Below, one piece after another: positions 51,528-64,000 of a stretch of DNA of 64,000 nt. The first letter of the stretch is position 1. Each line of letters opens with the position of its first letter. The stretch covers positions 324,431 through 388,430 of the forward strand of contig NZ_LT985755.1 in assembly GCF_900290285.1 (NCBI RefSeq), given 5' to 3'. Below the pieces are notes generated by a model. It had not been told where the DNA came from. It searched no databases and saw only the letters and a program-made list of their open reading frames with translations. This stretch comes from Candidatus Centipeda massiliensis (GTDB lineage Bacteria > Bacillota > Negativicutes > Selenomonadales > Selenomonadaceae). A program made the position numbers and the translations under genes.

Positions 51528-52914
51528 TTGGCATCGTCTCCTTCACACATACAATGCTCAAAATATCCGTACTGGATGCCGTCACGGGAGCAAGCACACT
51601 ACGCCGTCCGCCCGCAATCCAGAAAATCTCGTAGGTATCCGCAAGCGCAAGGAGAGGCATCCGATCCCGCACTTCCTGCGGAACCTTATCGTCAATCAAA
51701 ATCTCCTTGAGCTTCTTTCGTCCAATGGGGAGCTGCATGAAATCCCCGGCACGCCGCGTCCGCAAGACAAGCGGAGGCAATGCCGCAAGGTCGGCATAGA
51801 CAGCCTCCCTCTGCTTCATCCTGCGCCAATCCTGCTCCGTCATACACATCAGCCGCCGGATGTGAAACGCCATACCCCGAAAATTTATTATAGCATATTC
51901 ACGGCTGAAAGGAAGTATAATTTCACTATTTTCCGCAGGGGCTTGCATCGCGGTCGAACGCTGCAGCGTAAGTATACCATAGCGTGCAATCCCCCGCCAC
52001 CCGCCCGGCATCTCCGCATGTGCGGTTCCCTTTTCAAAGATGAGCGCACGCAGACGCTCCGCATGGAGATAGGAAAAGTCCTGTGTCGCTCCCGTCCGCT
52101 GCGTCCAAAACATGCGCAGAACGCGGCGCTGCAGCGCGGGGTGCAGTGTCTGCAGTACCGCAGTCAAGAGCCCCGCAGGGCAAAAGGCACGTGCAAGCGC
52201 ATCGGCGGCGAGATCTGACAGAAGATCCGCCTCCTCGGCGGCAAGCGCACTGAGTCGCGTAAGTGCATCCTCGACCGCCGGATTGTACTGCGCACGAAGC
52301 AGCGGCAAGAGTTCATGGCGCACGCGATTGCGCCGTGCATCCACAGCATCATTCGTCGCATCATGCCGTGGCTTCATACCGCGTGTCCGCACATAGGCCT
52401 CAATCTCCGCGCGCCGCATGCTGAGGAGCGGGCGCAGATGTGTTCCATCCCACACACGCATGGCACCGAGCCCCGCAGGTCCCGTGCCGCGCAGAATGCG
52501 CAGCAGCACAGTCTCGGCAAGGTCGTCTGCATGATGCGCGAGTACAACGGCATCGCAGACCTGTTCCTCCCGCACCCGATGGAGGAAGTCATATCGGCAG
52601 AGCCGCGCCGCTGTTTCAAGCGAGAGCCTGTGCTCACGCGCATACGATGGAACATCCCCCGACGCACATACGCACGGGATCTCCCGTGCCCGGCAAAATT
52701 CCTGCACAAAACGTGCATCCGCACGAGAATCTGCCCCACGTATGCCATGCTCATAATGGGCACATACGATCTGTGCACCGCCGCTGCTCTGCAGCACAAA
52801 CAGCACATCCAAAAGGGCAAGCGAATCCACCCCGCCGGAACAAGCGACGAGCAGCGTGCACGTGGGCGAAAAAAAATTATGCGCGCGAAGAACGCGCTCC
52901 ACCTGTTGCTGCAA
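51514..52914 (-). CDS. tilS: tRNA(Ile)-lysidine synthase TilS
   Basis: 466 residues. Makes lysidine at the CAU anticodon of tRNA-Ile. PP-loop LLVACSGGVDSLALLDVL, AHYEHGIRGADSRADARFV, LAHHADDLAETVLLRILRGTG and RPLL are typical, followed by the C-terminal substrate-binding domains. I choose the TTG at 52914, because GGAG lies 7 nt upstream and it falls after the terminator at 52931-52960; the longer reading from 53007 or 52971 would cross that terminator. Confidence 0.93.
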   Translation of the reverse strand: MQQQVERVLRAHNFFSPTCTLLVACSGGVDSLALLDVLFVLQSSGGAQIVCAHYEHGIRGADSRADARFVQEFCRAREIPCVCASGDVPSYAREHRLSLETAARLCRYDFLHRVREEQVCDAVVLAHHADDLAETVLLRILRGTGPAGLGAMRVWDGTHLRPLLSMRRAEIEAYVRTRGMKPRHDATNDAVDARRNRVRHELLPLLRAQYNPAVEDALTRLSALAAEEADLLSDLAADALARAFCPAGLLTAVLQTLHPALQRRVLRMFWTQRTGATQDFSYLHAERLRALIFEKGTAHAEMPGGWRGIARYGILTLQRSTAMQAPAENSEIILPFSREYAIINFRGMAFHIRRLMCMTEQDWRRMKQREAVYADLAALPPLVLRTRRAGDFMQLPIGRKKLKEILIDDKVPQEVRDRMPLLALADTYEIFWIAGGRRSVLAPVTASSTDILSIVCVKETMPNDEQ

Positions 52915-52930
52915 TGTATGTCTCCGCTGC

Positions 52931-52960
52931 AAAAAGGGCACTCCGCATGGAGTGCCCTTT
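52931..52960 (-). terminator. Terminator after the S1-domain gene
   Basis: Minus strand AAAGGGCACTCC, loop ATGC, GGAGTGCCCTTT, then TTG: twelve perfect pairs and a T5 run. It lies 17 nt upstream of the chosen tilS start, so tilS-hpt-ftsH expression needs read-through or an unseen promoter. Confidence 0.85.
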
Positions 52961-53017
52961 GTTATCCTCATCCGGACAGGTATGCCCTGTCGCTTTGGCA
53001 TCAGCACTTCCCTGTGA

Positions 53018-53464
53018 TCAGCCGCGGCGCGATCCGCGCCCCCCCCGCTTGGAATCCGTCTTGCGGCGCAGATCGGTCAATCGCTCATCACTGTCCTTCA
53101 GGAAGCGCGACAGCTTGTCCTCAAAGGAAGGAGAGCCAATCTGCCGTGATGCTGCGGTGCGCCGCAGATCACGCGGGGGACGCGGCGGGCGTGTCGGAGC
53201 CGCAGACGGCTGCACAGGGGCGGCCGGCTTATCCTGAAGCGCCTTGATGGAAAGCCCGATCTTGCCGCGATCATCCACCGTGAGCACCTTGACCTTGACC
53301 GAATCGCGCTCCTTGAGAAAATCGTGCACATCGTTCACATAGACATCGGCGACCTCTGAGATATGGATGAGTCCTGTCTTCCCCTCGGGGAGTTCAACAA
53401 AAGCGCCAAAATTGGTGATACCCGTTACGACGCCCTCTACTACACTGCCAACTTCGATGGCCAA
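53018..53464 (-). CDS. S1 RNA-binding domain protein (YabR-like)
   Basis: 148 residues. One S1 domain at 1-75 (IEVGSVVEGVVTGITNFGAFVELPEGKTGLIHISEVAD in pieces) followed by a Pro/Arg-rich basic tail (PRPPRDLRR, RRKTDSKRGGRGSRRG). A TTG at 53464 matches the family start MAIEVGSVVEG, with GAAGGGAAGAG upstream. Conserved between divIC and tilS in firmicutes; a role in RNA binding or translation is inference. Confidence 0.9.
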   Translation of the reverse strand: MAIEVGSVVEGVVTGITNFGAFVELPEGKTGLIHISEVADVYVNDVHDFLKERDSVKVKVLTVDDRGKIGLSIKALQDKPAAPVQPSAAPTRPPRPPRDLRRTAASRQIGSPSFEDKLSRFLKDSDERLTDLRRKTDSKRGGRGSRRG

Positions 53465-53524
53465 TACAACTCTTCCCTTCAACTACAAACCGTCAGGGGT
53501 CTCCCCCAGTATCATTACCCGCTC

Positions 53525-53554
53525 ATTATACAGGGCAGGGATACTCTGTGTCAA
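53525..53554 (-). promoter_or_regulatory. Consensus sigma-A promoter for the S1-domain gene
   Basis: Minus strand TTGACA (53549-53554), 18 nt, TATAAT (53525-53530). Both hexamers match the consensus. It lies just after the divIC stop. Confidence 0.85.
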
Positions 53555-53561
53555 GAAATTC

Positions 53562-53861
53562 TCAGCTGCCGCCGGAACGCTTTCCGGGTGCGTACGGAAG
53601 TTCCCCCGCCCCCGTCATCCCCAGCTCCTCGCGTGCCAGCTTTTCGATGTAAGGCAGCTCGCCAAGACGCGCCTTCTCCGCACGCAGACGGTCATTTTCC
53701 GCGCGCGCTTCCATGAGCCGCTGCGTCGCAAGCGTCTGATCCTCATGAACATGGGAAAGGTACAGTCCCTGTGATACGATCATTGCGCCAAAATAGCCCA
53801 GAATAAGCAGCACCGTGATGACAAACCAGCGCGGCCTTCTAGATGTTCTGCTCTGTGCCAT
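53562..53861 (-). CDS. Septum formation initiator DivIC/FtsB
   Basis: 99 residues. A basic N-terminus, one membrane span (WFVITVLLILGYFGAMIVSQ), and a coiled coil (HEDQTLATQRLMEARAENDRLRAEKARLGE), then YIEKLAREELGM, the FtsB/DivIC layout. GAGAGG precedes the ATG. It overlaps the GT28 gene by 23 bp. Part of the cell-division complex. Confidence 0.9.
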   Translation of the reverse strand: MAQSRTSRRPRWFVITVLLILGYFGAMIVSQGLYLSHVHEDQTLATQRLMEARAENDRLRAEKARLGELPYIEKLAREELGMTGAGELPYAPGKRSGGS

Positions 53862-54993
53862 ACATACCTCTCTTCCTTGTCATCAGTGCAATCAAATCCG
53901 CCGCAACATCCTGCGCCGCCTCCTCGCGCGCGCATCGACGTGCCGCTCTGCGCATCTCCGGAATGCGGTGCGCAAGGATCTCCTCCACGGCGGGTGCCAT
54001 GCGTTCCCCCGGATGCAGCCACACAGCCGCACCGCGCCGCGTCGCATAGATAGCGTTCTCCGTTTCGGGTCCCGGGATCGGATCGTGCAGCAGGAGCGGC
54101 AGCCCCGCCGCAAATGCCTCGCTGAGGGTCAGCGCTCCCGGTTTTGTAATGAGGAGATCCGCTGCACGCATGAGTACATGCACCTCATCAGTATAGGAAA
54201 AGACACGGATCGTATGCCGCGAGCGAGATGCAACGGCGCGTGCATGTGCCGCAAGCGCGGCATTGTGCCCCGCCACAACGAGAATGGAAAAGCGCTGCTC
54301 GATCGTCTCAAGTTCCGCGAGCGTGCGGTCCATGCCGCCGAGACCAAGCCCGCCGCCCATAAGGAGAAGGGTTGGCAGATCCTCCGTAAGCCCAGCCTTC
54401 GCCTGTGCCGCATCCCGCGCCATCGCATAGTCGGCGGACGCGATGGGAATGCCCGTTGCACGCACCATACTGCGATCAAAACCGCGCACTTCCATCCCCT
54501 CCACCATCGCCTCCGTCGCGACAAAGTAGAGATCCACACCGCGTACGAGCCAAATTGTATGCAGTGCATAATCCGTCAGGAGCGCCGCAAGCGCGTAAGT
54601 GCCGCCGTGTCGTGTGCGCCAAAGAGCTGCCGCCCCCTCGGGAAAGGGGTGTGTAGCGATGATCAGATCCGGAGCATACGCCCTTATGATCCGCCCCATA
54701 GTACGTACCATCACCTGTGCAAATGCGCTGCGCACAATGCCGCCGCTCGCGTTTTTTCCTGCGATGCGGAAAAACACATCGTAAAGATTGGGCACAAAGC
54801 GCAGCATTGTCAGGTAAATGCGCTTCATGAGGTAGTGAATCATGGAGACTTCACGCGCCATAAAGTCGACCACATCGACCTGCATAGCGGCTGCCTGCAG
54901 GTGTGCCGCAAGTGCCGCACGAATTGCCTCGGCTGCCCGCGTGTGTCCCGCGCCAATCGATGCCGTCAAAATGAGAATACGGGCACGCTCCAT
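53839..54993 (-). CDS. MGDG-synthase/UgtP-like glycosyltransferase (GT28)
   Basis: 384 residues. N-terminal ILTASIGAGHTRAAEAI and DVVDFMAREVSMIHYLMKRIYL are the MGDG synthase N-domain; the C-domain has LLLMGGGLGLGGM and the nucleotide-sugar motif LLITKPGALTLSEAFAAGLPLLLHDPIPGPETEN (in pieces). Such enzymes add glucose or galactose to diacylglycerol. Target not certain. It sits unusually between the SDR gene and divIC, where sporulation genes lie in spore-formers. Confidence 0.9.
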   Translation of the reverse strand: MERARILILTASIGAGHTRAAEAIRAALAAHLQAAAMQVDVVDFMAREVSMIHYLMKRIYLTMLRFVPNLYDVFFRIAGKNASGGIVRSAFAQVMVRTMGRIIRAYAPDLIIATHPFPEGAAALWRTRHGGTYALAALLTDYALHTIWLVRGVDLYFVATEAMVEGMEVRGFDRSMVRATGIPIASADYAMARDAAQAKAGLTEDLPTLLLMGGGLGLGGMDRTLAELETIEQRFSILVVAGHNAALAAHARAVASRSRHTIRVFSYTDEVHVLMRAADLLITKPGALTLSEAFAAGLPLLLHDPIPGPETENAIYATRRGAAVWLHPGERMAPAVEEILAHRIPEMRRAARRCAREEAAQDVAADLIALMTRKRGMYGTEQNI

Positions 54994-55062
54994 GTTTCAC
55001 CCCCTCACACAATCATGATTATTCTATCACAATTTTGAACGACGGACAAAAGTTTTTTAGAT

Positions 55063-55839
55063 TTACGCCGTCAGCCCGCCGTCAACGCGATAGATGCTCC
55101 CCGTCACCCACGCTGCAGCAGGAGATGCGAGAAAAGCGATCACCCCCGCCACCTCATACGGCGTGCCAATACGCCCCATGGGGTAAGGATCCGCCATCGC
55201 ACGAAGCTGATCGGCGCGTGGGAGATGCGGAGAGAGCTGCCGCTCCGTGAGCGGTGTGAGCACATCGGCGGGTGCAACGGCATTCACGCGCACCGTATCG
55301 TGCGCCAGTTCGAGCGCGAGCGAGCGCGTAAAGGCAATGACCGCCCCCTTGGTCGCCGCATACGCCGCACAGCAGTAGTTGCCGTGCAGTCCCGCATCCG
55401 AGGCAACATTGATGATCGCGCCGCGCGTCCTCCTCAGATACGGCAGCGCTGCCTGCGTCAGCAGAACGGTTCCCTTGACATTCGTCGCCATCATGTCATC
55501 AAACGCATGCTCCGCAAGGTCGTCCAGCGCTCCCTCCGCATAGATCCCGGCGGAATTCACGAGGATATCCACGCCGCCAAACGCATGCGCACATTCCGCC
55601 GCAGCGCGCATGCAGTCCGTGCGCATACGGACATCCCCATGAACAACGCGTGCCCGTTTTTTCGCTCCAAGCACATGGAGCGCGTGCGCCCCACGTGCCT
55701 CATCACGTCCCATGAGGGCAACGCACGCCCCTCCCGCAAGAAAAATTTCTGCACAGGCAAGTCCAATCCCCGAGGTGCCGCCCGAGATCAGAGCGGTCTT
55801 CCCTGCAAAGGCATCGGCTGAAAAAATTGTCTTTTCCAT
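55063..55839 (-). CDS. Short-chain dehydrogenase/reductase
   Basis: 258 residues. Classical SDR: cofactor motif ISGGTSGIGLACAEI (TGxxxGIG-like), ILVNSAGIYAEGAL (NxAG), catalytic INVASD (Ser region) and YAATKGAV (YxxxK), and C-terminal VTGSIYRVDGGLTA. The adapted FabG-like ending and NAVAPADVLTPL suggest an NAD(P)-dependent oxidoreductase of unknown substrate. The ATG at 55839 follows TAGGATGG. It is separated from hup by a terminator. Confidence 0.9.
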   Translation of the reverse strand: MEKTIFSADAFAGKTALISGGTSGIGLACAEIFLAGGACVALMGRDEARGAHALHVLGAKKRARVVHGDVRMRTDCMRAAAECAHAFGGVDILVNSAGIYAEGALDDLAEHAFDDMMATNVKGTVLLTQAALPYLRRTRGAIINVASDAGLHGNYCCAAYAATKGAVIAFTRSLALELAHDTVRVNAVAPADVLTPLTERQLSPHLPRADQLRAMADPYPMGRIGTPYEVAGVIAFLASPAAAWVTGSIYRVDGGLTA

Positions 55840-55860
55840 ATCCATCCTACGATATGAACA

Positions 55861-55890
55861 AAAAACCGGACTCCCCATCGGAAGTCCGGC
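55861..55890 (-). terminator. Terminator after hup
   Basis: Minus strand CCGGACTTCC, loop GATG, GGGAGTCCGG, then TTTTTTG. Confidence 0.9.
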
Positions 55891-55902
55891 CATCCTGCAA
55901 AA

Positions 55903-56175
55903 TCAGTTCACAGAATCCTTCAGAGCCTTGCCAGCCTTGAACACAGGCATCCTCGAAGCCGCAATCTCGATCTCGTCGCCCGTCTGCGGATTGCGTCCCT
56001 TGCGCGCCTTGCGGTCTTTCACCTCGAATGTGCCAAAGCCGATGAGCTGGATTCTATCGCCCTCGCCAAGTGCATTCTTGATCGTTTCAAAAACGGCATT
56101 GACCGCCTTTTCTGCGTCCTTCTTTGTCAGACTTGCCTGCTCTGCTACGTTTGCGACCAATTCCTGCTTGTTCAA
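55903..56175 (-). CDS. hup: DNA-binding protein HU
   Basis: 90 residues. Nucleoid protein. [56 protein letters not shown] and [12 protein letters not shown] (in pieces) are the HU family sequence. It starts with TTG at 56175 after AAAGGAGG. It has its own promoter and terminator, so it is expressed separately from the mfd operon. Confidence 0.97.
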   Translation of the reverse strand: MNKQELVANVAEQASLTKKDAEKAVNAVFETIKNALGEGDRIQLIGFGTFEVKDRKARKGRNPQTGDEIEIAASRMPVFKAGKALKDSVN

Positions 56176-56242
56176 AGTAGCATCCTCCTTTAGATATTTT
56201 CCATTTACTCAACGACCACAAGGGGTCGCACTGTCATGAGAG

Positions 56243-56271
56243 AATTTAACAGAATTACCTAGAAAAATCAA
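56243..56271 (-). promoter_or_regulatory. hup promoter
   Basis: Minus strand TTGATT (56266-56271), 17 nt, TAAATT (56243-56248), in the AT-rich gap before hup. Confidence 0.6.
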
Positions 56272-56319
56272 GGGGGAAAATAAAAAAAGCAAGTTTTTTC
56301 CCTAAAATCCGGTGTTTTT

Positions 56320-57012
56320 TTAGGTATTTTCCCAAAAAGTAGGAGCGTATGGAATGAAAAGTGTGGTCAGATGGTCGATATCCGGCTGCCAATCGAGTTC
56401 AAAAAGCGGGATGCGCTGAATCCGCTCATCAGGCAGCGCAAGATGGTGCAGATAGATGACCTCCTGCGTATCGGAAAAGTGCTCCATCAGGAGAATCTTG
56501 AGATCGGAGGCAAGCTCGCGTGAGTAGACCTGCGTGATGATAAGATCCTGCGCAGGCGGTGCTGCAACGGCGTCCTCATTCATCGCGTCGATGATGGAAA
56601 GCCCGTCGGCAGGGTCGATGCTGAGTGCGGCGAAAAGAGGCTCCAAAAAGCTCATCGCCGGCAGAATCTCAAGGGGGATGCCTGCCTCTGCAGCATGCTC
56701 CCGCAGGAGCTGCACCGTGCGCTCCGCGACAAAGGGACTGCCCGGAACAAGATAGAGTACATCGTGCTCTGCTGCACGCGCAAAAAGATCATCGACAATC
56801 TCTTCATAGAGTTCCTCAAAATCATCCGCTTCCTCGTAAAAGTCATCGTAGGTCGCATAGGAGATCCCTTCCGCATCGAGTACCTCCACCGTCGGATGGA
56901 TGCGCGTGCGCAGGATAATATGCTCCGCCGCCTCAATGCGCGCCCACGTCTCGCGCGTAATAAGCCCCGCGCTGCCGGGACCAAGCCCTGCCACTGTCAA
57001 CTGATATGCCAT
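56320..57012 (-). CDS. YabN-type tetrapyrrole-methylase-like domain protein lacking MazG
   Basis: 230 residues. The N-terminal half of YabN: LTVAGLGPGSAGLITRETW, LYLVPGSPFVAERTVQLL, MSFLEPLFAALSIDPADG and DLIITQVYS. In Bacillus this domain is followed in one chain by a MazG nucleotide pyrophosphohydrolase domain, which is missing here; the frame closes with FWENT and a TAA, and the next 144 bp are AT-rich with no MazG remnant in any frame that I can see. It starts 3 nt after mfd. Confidence 0.85.
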   Translation of the reverse strand: MAYQLTVAGLGPGSAGLITRETWARIEAAEHIILRTRIHPTVEVLDAEGISYATYDDFYEEADDFEELYEEIVDDLFARAAEHDVLYLVPGSPFVAERTVQLLREHAAEAGIPLEILPAMSFLEPLFAALSIDPADGLSIIDAMNEDAVAAPPAQDLIITQVYSRELASDLKILLMEHFSDTQEVIYLHHLALPDERIQRIPLFELDWQPDIDHLTTLFIPYAPTFWENT

Positions 57013-57015
57013 GTG

Positions 57016-61925
<4,910 letters not shown>

Positions 61926-61930
61926 TCAGG

Positions 61931-62260
61931 TCAGTTCTGAATACTCTCGAGTTTCTTCTTGCGCGCCGCTTCCTTGGTGATTGCCGTCTTTGCCGACGTT
62001 CCCGACGAACGGGAAGAGGAACGCTTCACCTCGGGCGGAACCCACTCGGTCAGCCCCCACTTGCTCTCTCCCTCGTAGTGAAAGCGGCTGTCCATATTGA
62101 TCATCGTATAGATCTCGGAGATCGCCTGCGACTGCGACTGCACGGGCTTATGCGTCACCTCAATGACCTCAAGGATCAGATCCTTATAGTGCAGCGGCGT
62201 CCCCTTCTGCATGAGAATGTGATAGGCGGCGTCCACTTCTGACATACGTTCAAAATCCAT
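61931..62260 (-). CDS. rpoE: RNA polymerase delta-subunit-like protein (RpoE, HARE-HTH)
   Basis: 109 residues. The N-terminal 75 residues (SEVDAAYHILMQKGTPLHYKDLILEVIE, SEIYTMINMDSRFHYEGESKWGLTEW in pieces) are a HARE-HTH domain as in the delta subunit. The C-terminal tail is basic and Ser/Thr-rich (KRSSSRSSGTSAKT), in contrast to the acidic tail of Bacillus RpoE, so behaviour may differ. GGAG precedes the ATG. Adjacent to pyrG, as in Bacillus. Confidence 0.85.
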   Translation of the reverse strand: MDFERMSEVDAAYHILMQKGTPLHYKDLILEVIEVTHKPVQSQSQAISEIYTMINMDSRFHYEGESKWGLTEWVPPEVKRSSSRSSGTSAKTAITKEAARKKKLESIQN

Positions 62261-62286
62261 TAAGATACGCTCCTTTCAAGCAGCGG

Positions 62287-63945
62287 TTACATCTTCTCCG
62301 GTGCCGTGACTCCAAGTACGCCAAGGCTGTGGCGAATGACACGCCCCGTCGCAAGGACGAGGGCAAGGCGTGCGGAAGCAAGTCCCTCTTCCTGACCGAC
62401 AATGCGGCACTGATTGTAAAACGAATGAAATACCCCCGCCAGTTCATGACTGTAGCGTGCAATGCGATGGGGTGCAAACTCCGCCGCTGCGCGCTCGATC
62501 TCCTCGGGATAGGCAGCGATCTTTTTGATCAGCGCGATCTCCGTTTCATCCGTCAGAAGTTCCAGTTCCGCGCCAAACTTCGCGGCAAGCCCCACCTCAT
62601 CTGCCTGACGGAAGATGCTCGCGATACGCGCGTGTGCATACTGGATATAGTAGACGGGGTTTTCGTTGGACTTCTTCGTTGCAAGGTCGAGGTCAAAGTC
62701 GAGCTGGCTGTCCAGTGAGCGCATGAGGAAGAAGTAGCGTGCTGCGTCGACGCCGACCTCCTCCATCAGCTCGCGCAGCGTAACCGTTTCTCCCGTACGC
62801 TTGCTGAGCTTCACGAGCTGCCCATTGCGATAGAGGCTCACCATCTGCAGAAGCAGCACCGTCAGCGCTTCGGGATCGTGTCCGAGTGCCGCCATGGATG
62901 CTTTGACACGCGCCACATAGCCATGATGGTCAGCCCCCCAGATATTGATGAGCCGCCCGTAGCCGCGTCCATATTTATCATCATGATAGGCGATGTCCGC
63001 CGCAAGATAGGTCGGCACACCGCTCGCACGGAAGATGACGCGATCCTTGTCGTCTCCGTAGTCCGTCGAGCGCAGCCAGACGGCACCGTCCTTCTCATAC
63101 GCCGTACCGCGCTCCAAAAGGATATCCACGACGCGGCGCACGGCGCCCGGATGCAGCGTGCGCTCACTGAACCAGCGATCAAACGTCACACCGAAATCCG
63201 CCAAATCGTCCTTGAGTGTAGCAAGTTTTTCACGATAGGCGACATCCTGAAATAGTTTTAGGCGTTCCTCCCCAGGCAGCGCAAGATACCTGTCCCCGTC
63301 GCGATCAATGATGCGCTGTGCTGTCTCCGTGATATCCGCACCATGGTAGCCGTTGTCGGGAAACTCCACCTCTTTGCCGAGCAGTTCCAGATAACGTGCA
63401 TTCACAGACACGGCAAGCAGATTCATCTGATTGCCCGCATCGTTGACATAGTACTCGCTGTCGACGGCATAGCCAGCCGTACGCAGGAGCTTCACCAGGG
63501 CCGAACCGACAGCGGCTCCGCGCCCATGCCCGACGTGCAGCGGACCAGTTGGATTCGCACTGACGTATTCCACCTGAATGCACGGCGCATCCTTCGGCGG
63601 GAGCGTCCCATAGGCCTCCCCTGCGGCAAGGACGGCACGCAGGGTATCGGCAATCACCGCCTTCTTGAGGTAGAGATTGAGGAAGCCGGGACCTGCGACC
63701 TCTGCATGATCGAGCCAATCCCCCGTGAGGTGCTCCCGAATCGCCGCCGCAATCTTCTGTGGAGACTGCCGGAATACGCGCGCCGACTGCATCGCAAAAT
63801 TCGTGGCAAAGTCGCCGAGCTTCTTTTCCGGCGGCTCCTCCAAAAGCACGGGGGGCAGTTCCGCCCCCTCCGGCAGCTGTCCCGCAGCCACCGCAGCCTC
63901 CACGGCACGTACGAGCGCCTGCTCAATCTGCTGTTTAATATCCAC
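62287..63945 (-). CDS. argS: Arginyl-tRNA synthetase
   Basis: 552 residues. N-terminal additional domain, class I HIGH motif within SANPTGPLHVGHGRGA, YVNDAGNQMNLLA, and KLSKRTGETVTLREL. The C-terminal anticodon-binding DALR-like domain contains YSHELAGVFHSFYNQCRI. A GTG start at 63945 has AGGAG 11 nt upstream. First complete gene of the argS-rpoE-pyrG-mfd series. Confidence 0.96.
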   Translation of the reverse strand: MDIKQQIEQALVRAVEAAVAAGQLPEGAELPPVLLEEPPEKKLGDFATNFAMQSARVFRQSPQKIAAAIREHLTGDWLDHAEVAGPGFLNLYLKKAVIADTLRAVLAAGEAYGTLPPKDAPCIQVEYVSANPTGPLHVGHGRGAAVGSALVKLLRTAGYAVDSEYYVNDAGNQMNLLAVSVNARYLELLGKEVEFPDNGYHGADITETAQRIIDRDGDRYLALPGEERLKLFQDVAYREKLATLKDDLADFGVTFDRWFSERTLHPGAVRRVVDILLERGTAYEKDGAVWLRSTDYGDDKDRVIFRASGVPTYLAADIAYHDDKYGRGYGRLINIWGADHHGYVARVKASMAALGHDPEALTVLLLQMVSLYRNGQLVKLSKRTGETVTLRELMEEVGVDAARYFFLMRSLDSQLDFDLDLATKKSNENPVYYIQYAHARIASIFRQADEVGLAAKFGAELELLTDETEIALIKKIAAYPEEIERAAAEFAPHRIARYSHELAGVFHSFYNQCRIVGQEEGLASARLALVLATGRVIRHSLGVLGVTAPEKM

Positions 63946-64000
63946 CTTTGCTACTTCTCCTTTACATCGGCTCGATTCGTATTTCCAATGTGTTATCGCT

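Noticed and set aside
52915-53007. Longer TilS N-terminus
   Set aside because: The extension is encoded by a perfect intrinsic terminator and has no family similarity.
56270-56319. Intrinsic terminator between the YabN-like gene and hup
   Set aside because: CCTAAAA/TTTTAGG can pair, but the tail on the minus strand is A-rich rather than T-rich, so it is not a convincing terminator.

Overview
The window is a high-GC, densely packed segment of a Negativicutes chromosome, most likely Selenomonas or a close relative. Firmicute gene orders (ctsR-mcsA-mcsB; mfd-yabN-hup ... divIC-S1-tilS-hpt-ftsH; def-fmt-DUF116-rsmB-rlmN-prpC-pknB-rsgA-rpe) occur together with a TonB/ExbB/ExbD system, which requires an outer membrane. 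The sporulation genes usually found between mfd and tilS are absent, which fits a non-spore-former. The genus call is an inference from gene content, not from a database match. All but three genes lie on the minus strand. I see no rRNA, tRNA, CRISPR array or complete transposase.

Layout in increasing coordinates. 1-2061: stress operon ctsR-mcsA-mcsB (mcsB runs off the window). 2103-3680: the only accessory island. It has a small Doc-type toxin-antitoxin pair between two copies of a 27-bp direct repeat, one of which lies in the ctsR promoter. A 161-bp MITE-like palindrome, a small exported Cys-rich protein and a fragment of the same palindrome family follow. 3692-19731: one long run, transcribed from high to low coordinates: amidohydrolase, def, fmt, DUF116, rsmB, rlmN, fhaA, fhaB, prpC, ftsW/rodA, class B PBP, pknB, rsgA, rpe, queC, folE2 and a flippase-like membrane protein. 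19818-20931: queD-queE, the second half of the preQ0 pathway. 20997-24604: psd-pssA-glycosyltransferase (with a very large palindrome in the leader) and a TagA/WecG glycosyltransferase. 24670-29729: fur-hemZ-hisS-aspS. 29855-31309: pepD. 31400-39903: a roughly 8.5-kb iron-uptake operon exbB-exbD-tonB-ftr1-p19-DUF2318-ftsX-ftsX-ABC-FMN lipoprotein behind a sigma-A promoter with a Fur-like box. 40070-48796: housekeeping genes (aminotransferase, M18 peptidase, dusB, coaX, birA) and two large glycosyltransferases, one fused to a methyltransferase. 48970-64000: argS-rpoE-pyrG-mfd-yabN'-hup-SDR-GT28-divIC-S1-tilS-hpt-ftsH.

The genes suggest several connected functions. The FHA proteins, PP2C phosphatase, PASTA kinase, SEDS protein and PBP form an envelope-growth signalling module that combines the actinobacterial and firmicute versions of this locus. 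FolE2, QueD, QueE and QueC make preQ0 from GTP. The Fur-like regulator sits about 10 kb from an iron operon whose operator resembles a site in the regulator's own promoter. Psd and PssA make phosphatidylethanolamine.

The least-explained items are the short repeat-bounded toxin-antitoxin unit at the ctsR promoter, two unrelated ~160-bp nested palindromes, and the replacement of thioredoxin-like partners by an FMN-binding lipoprotein in the P19/FTR1 iron operon.
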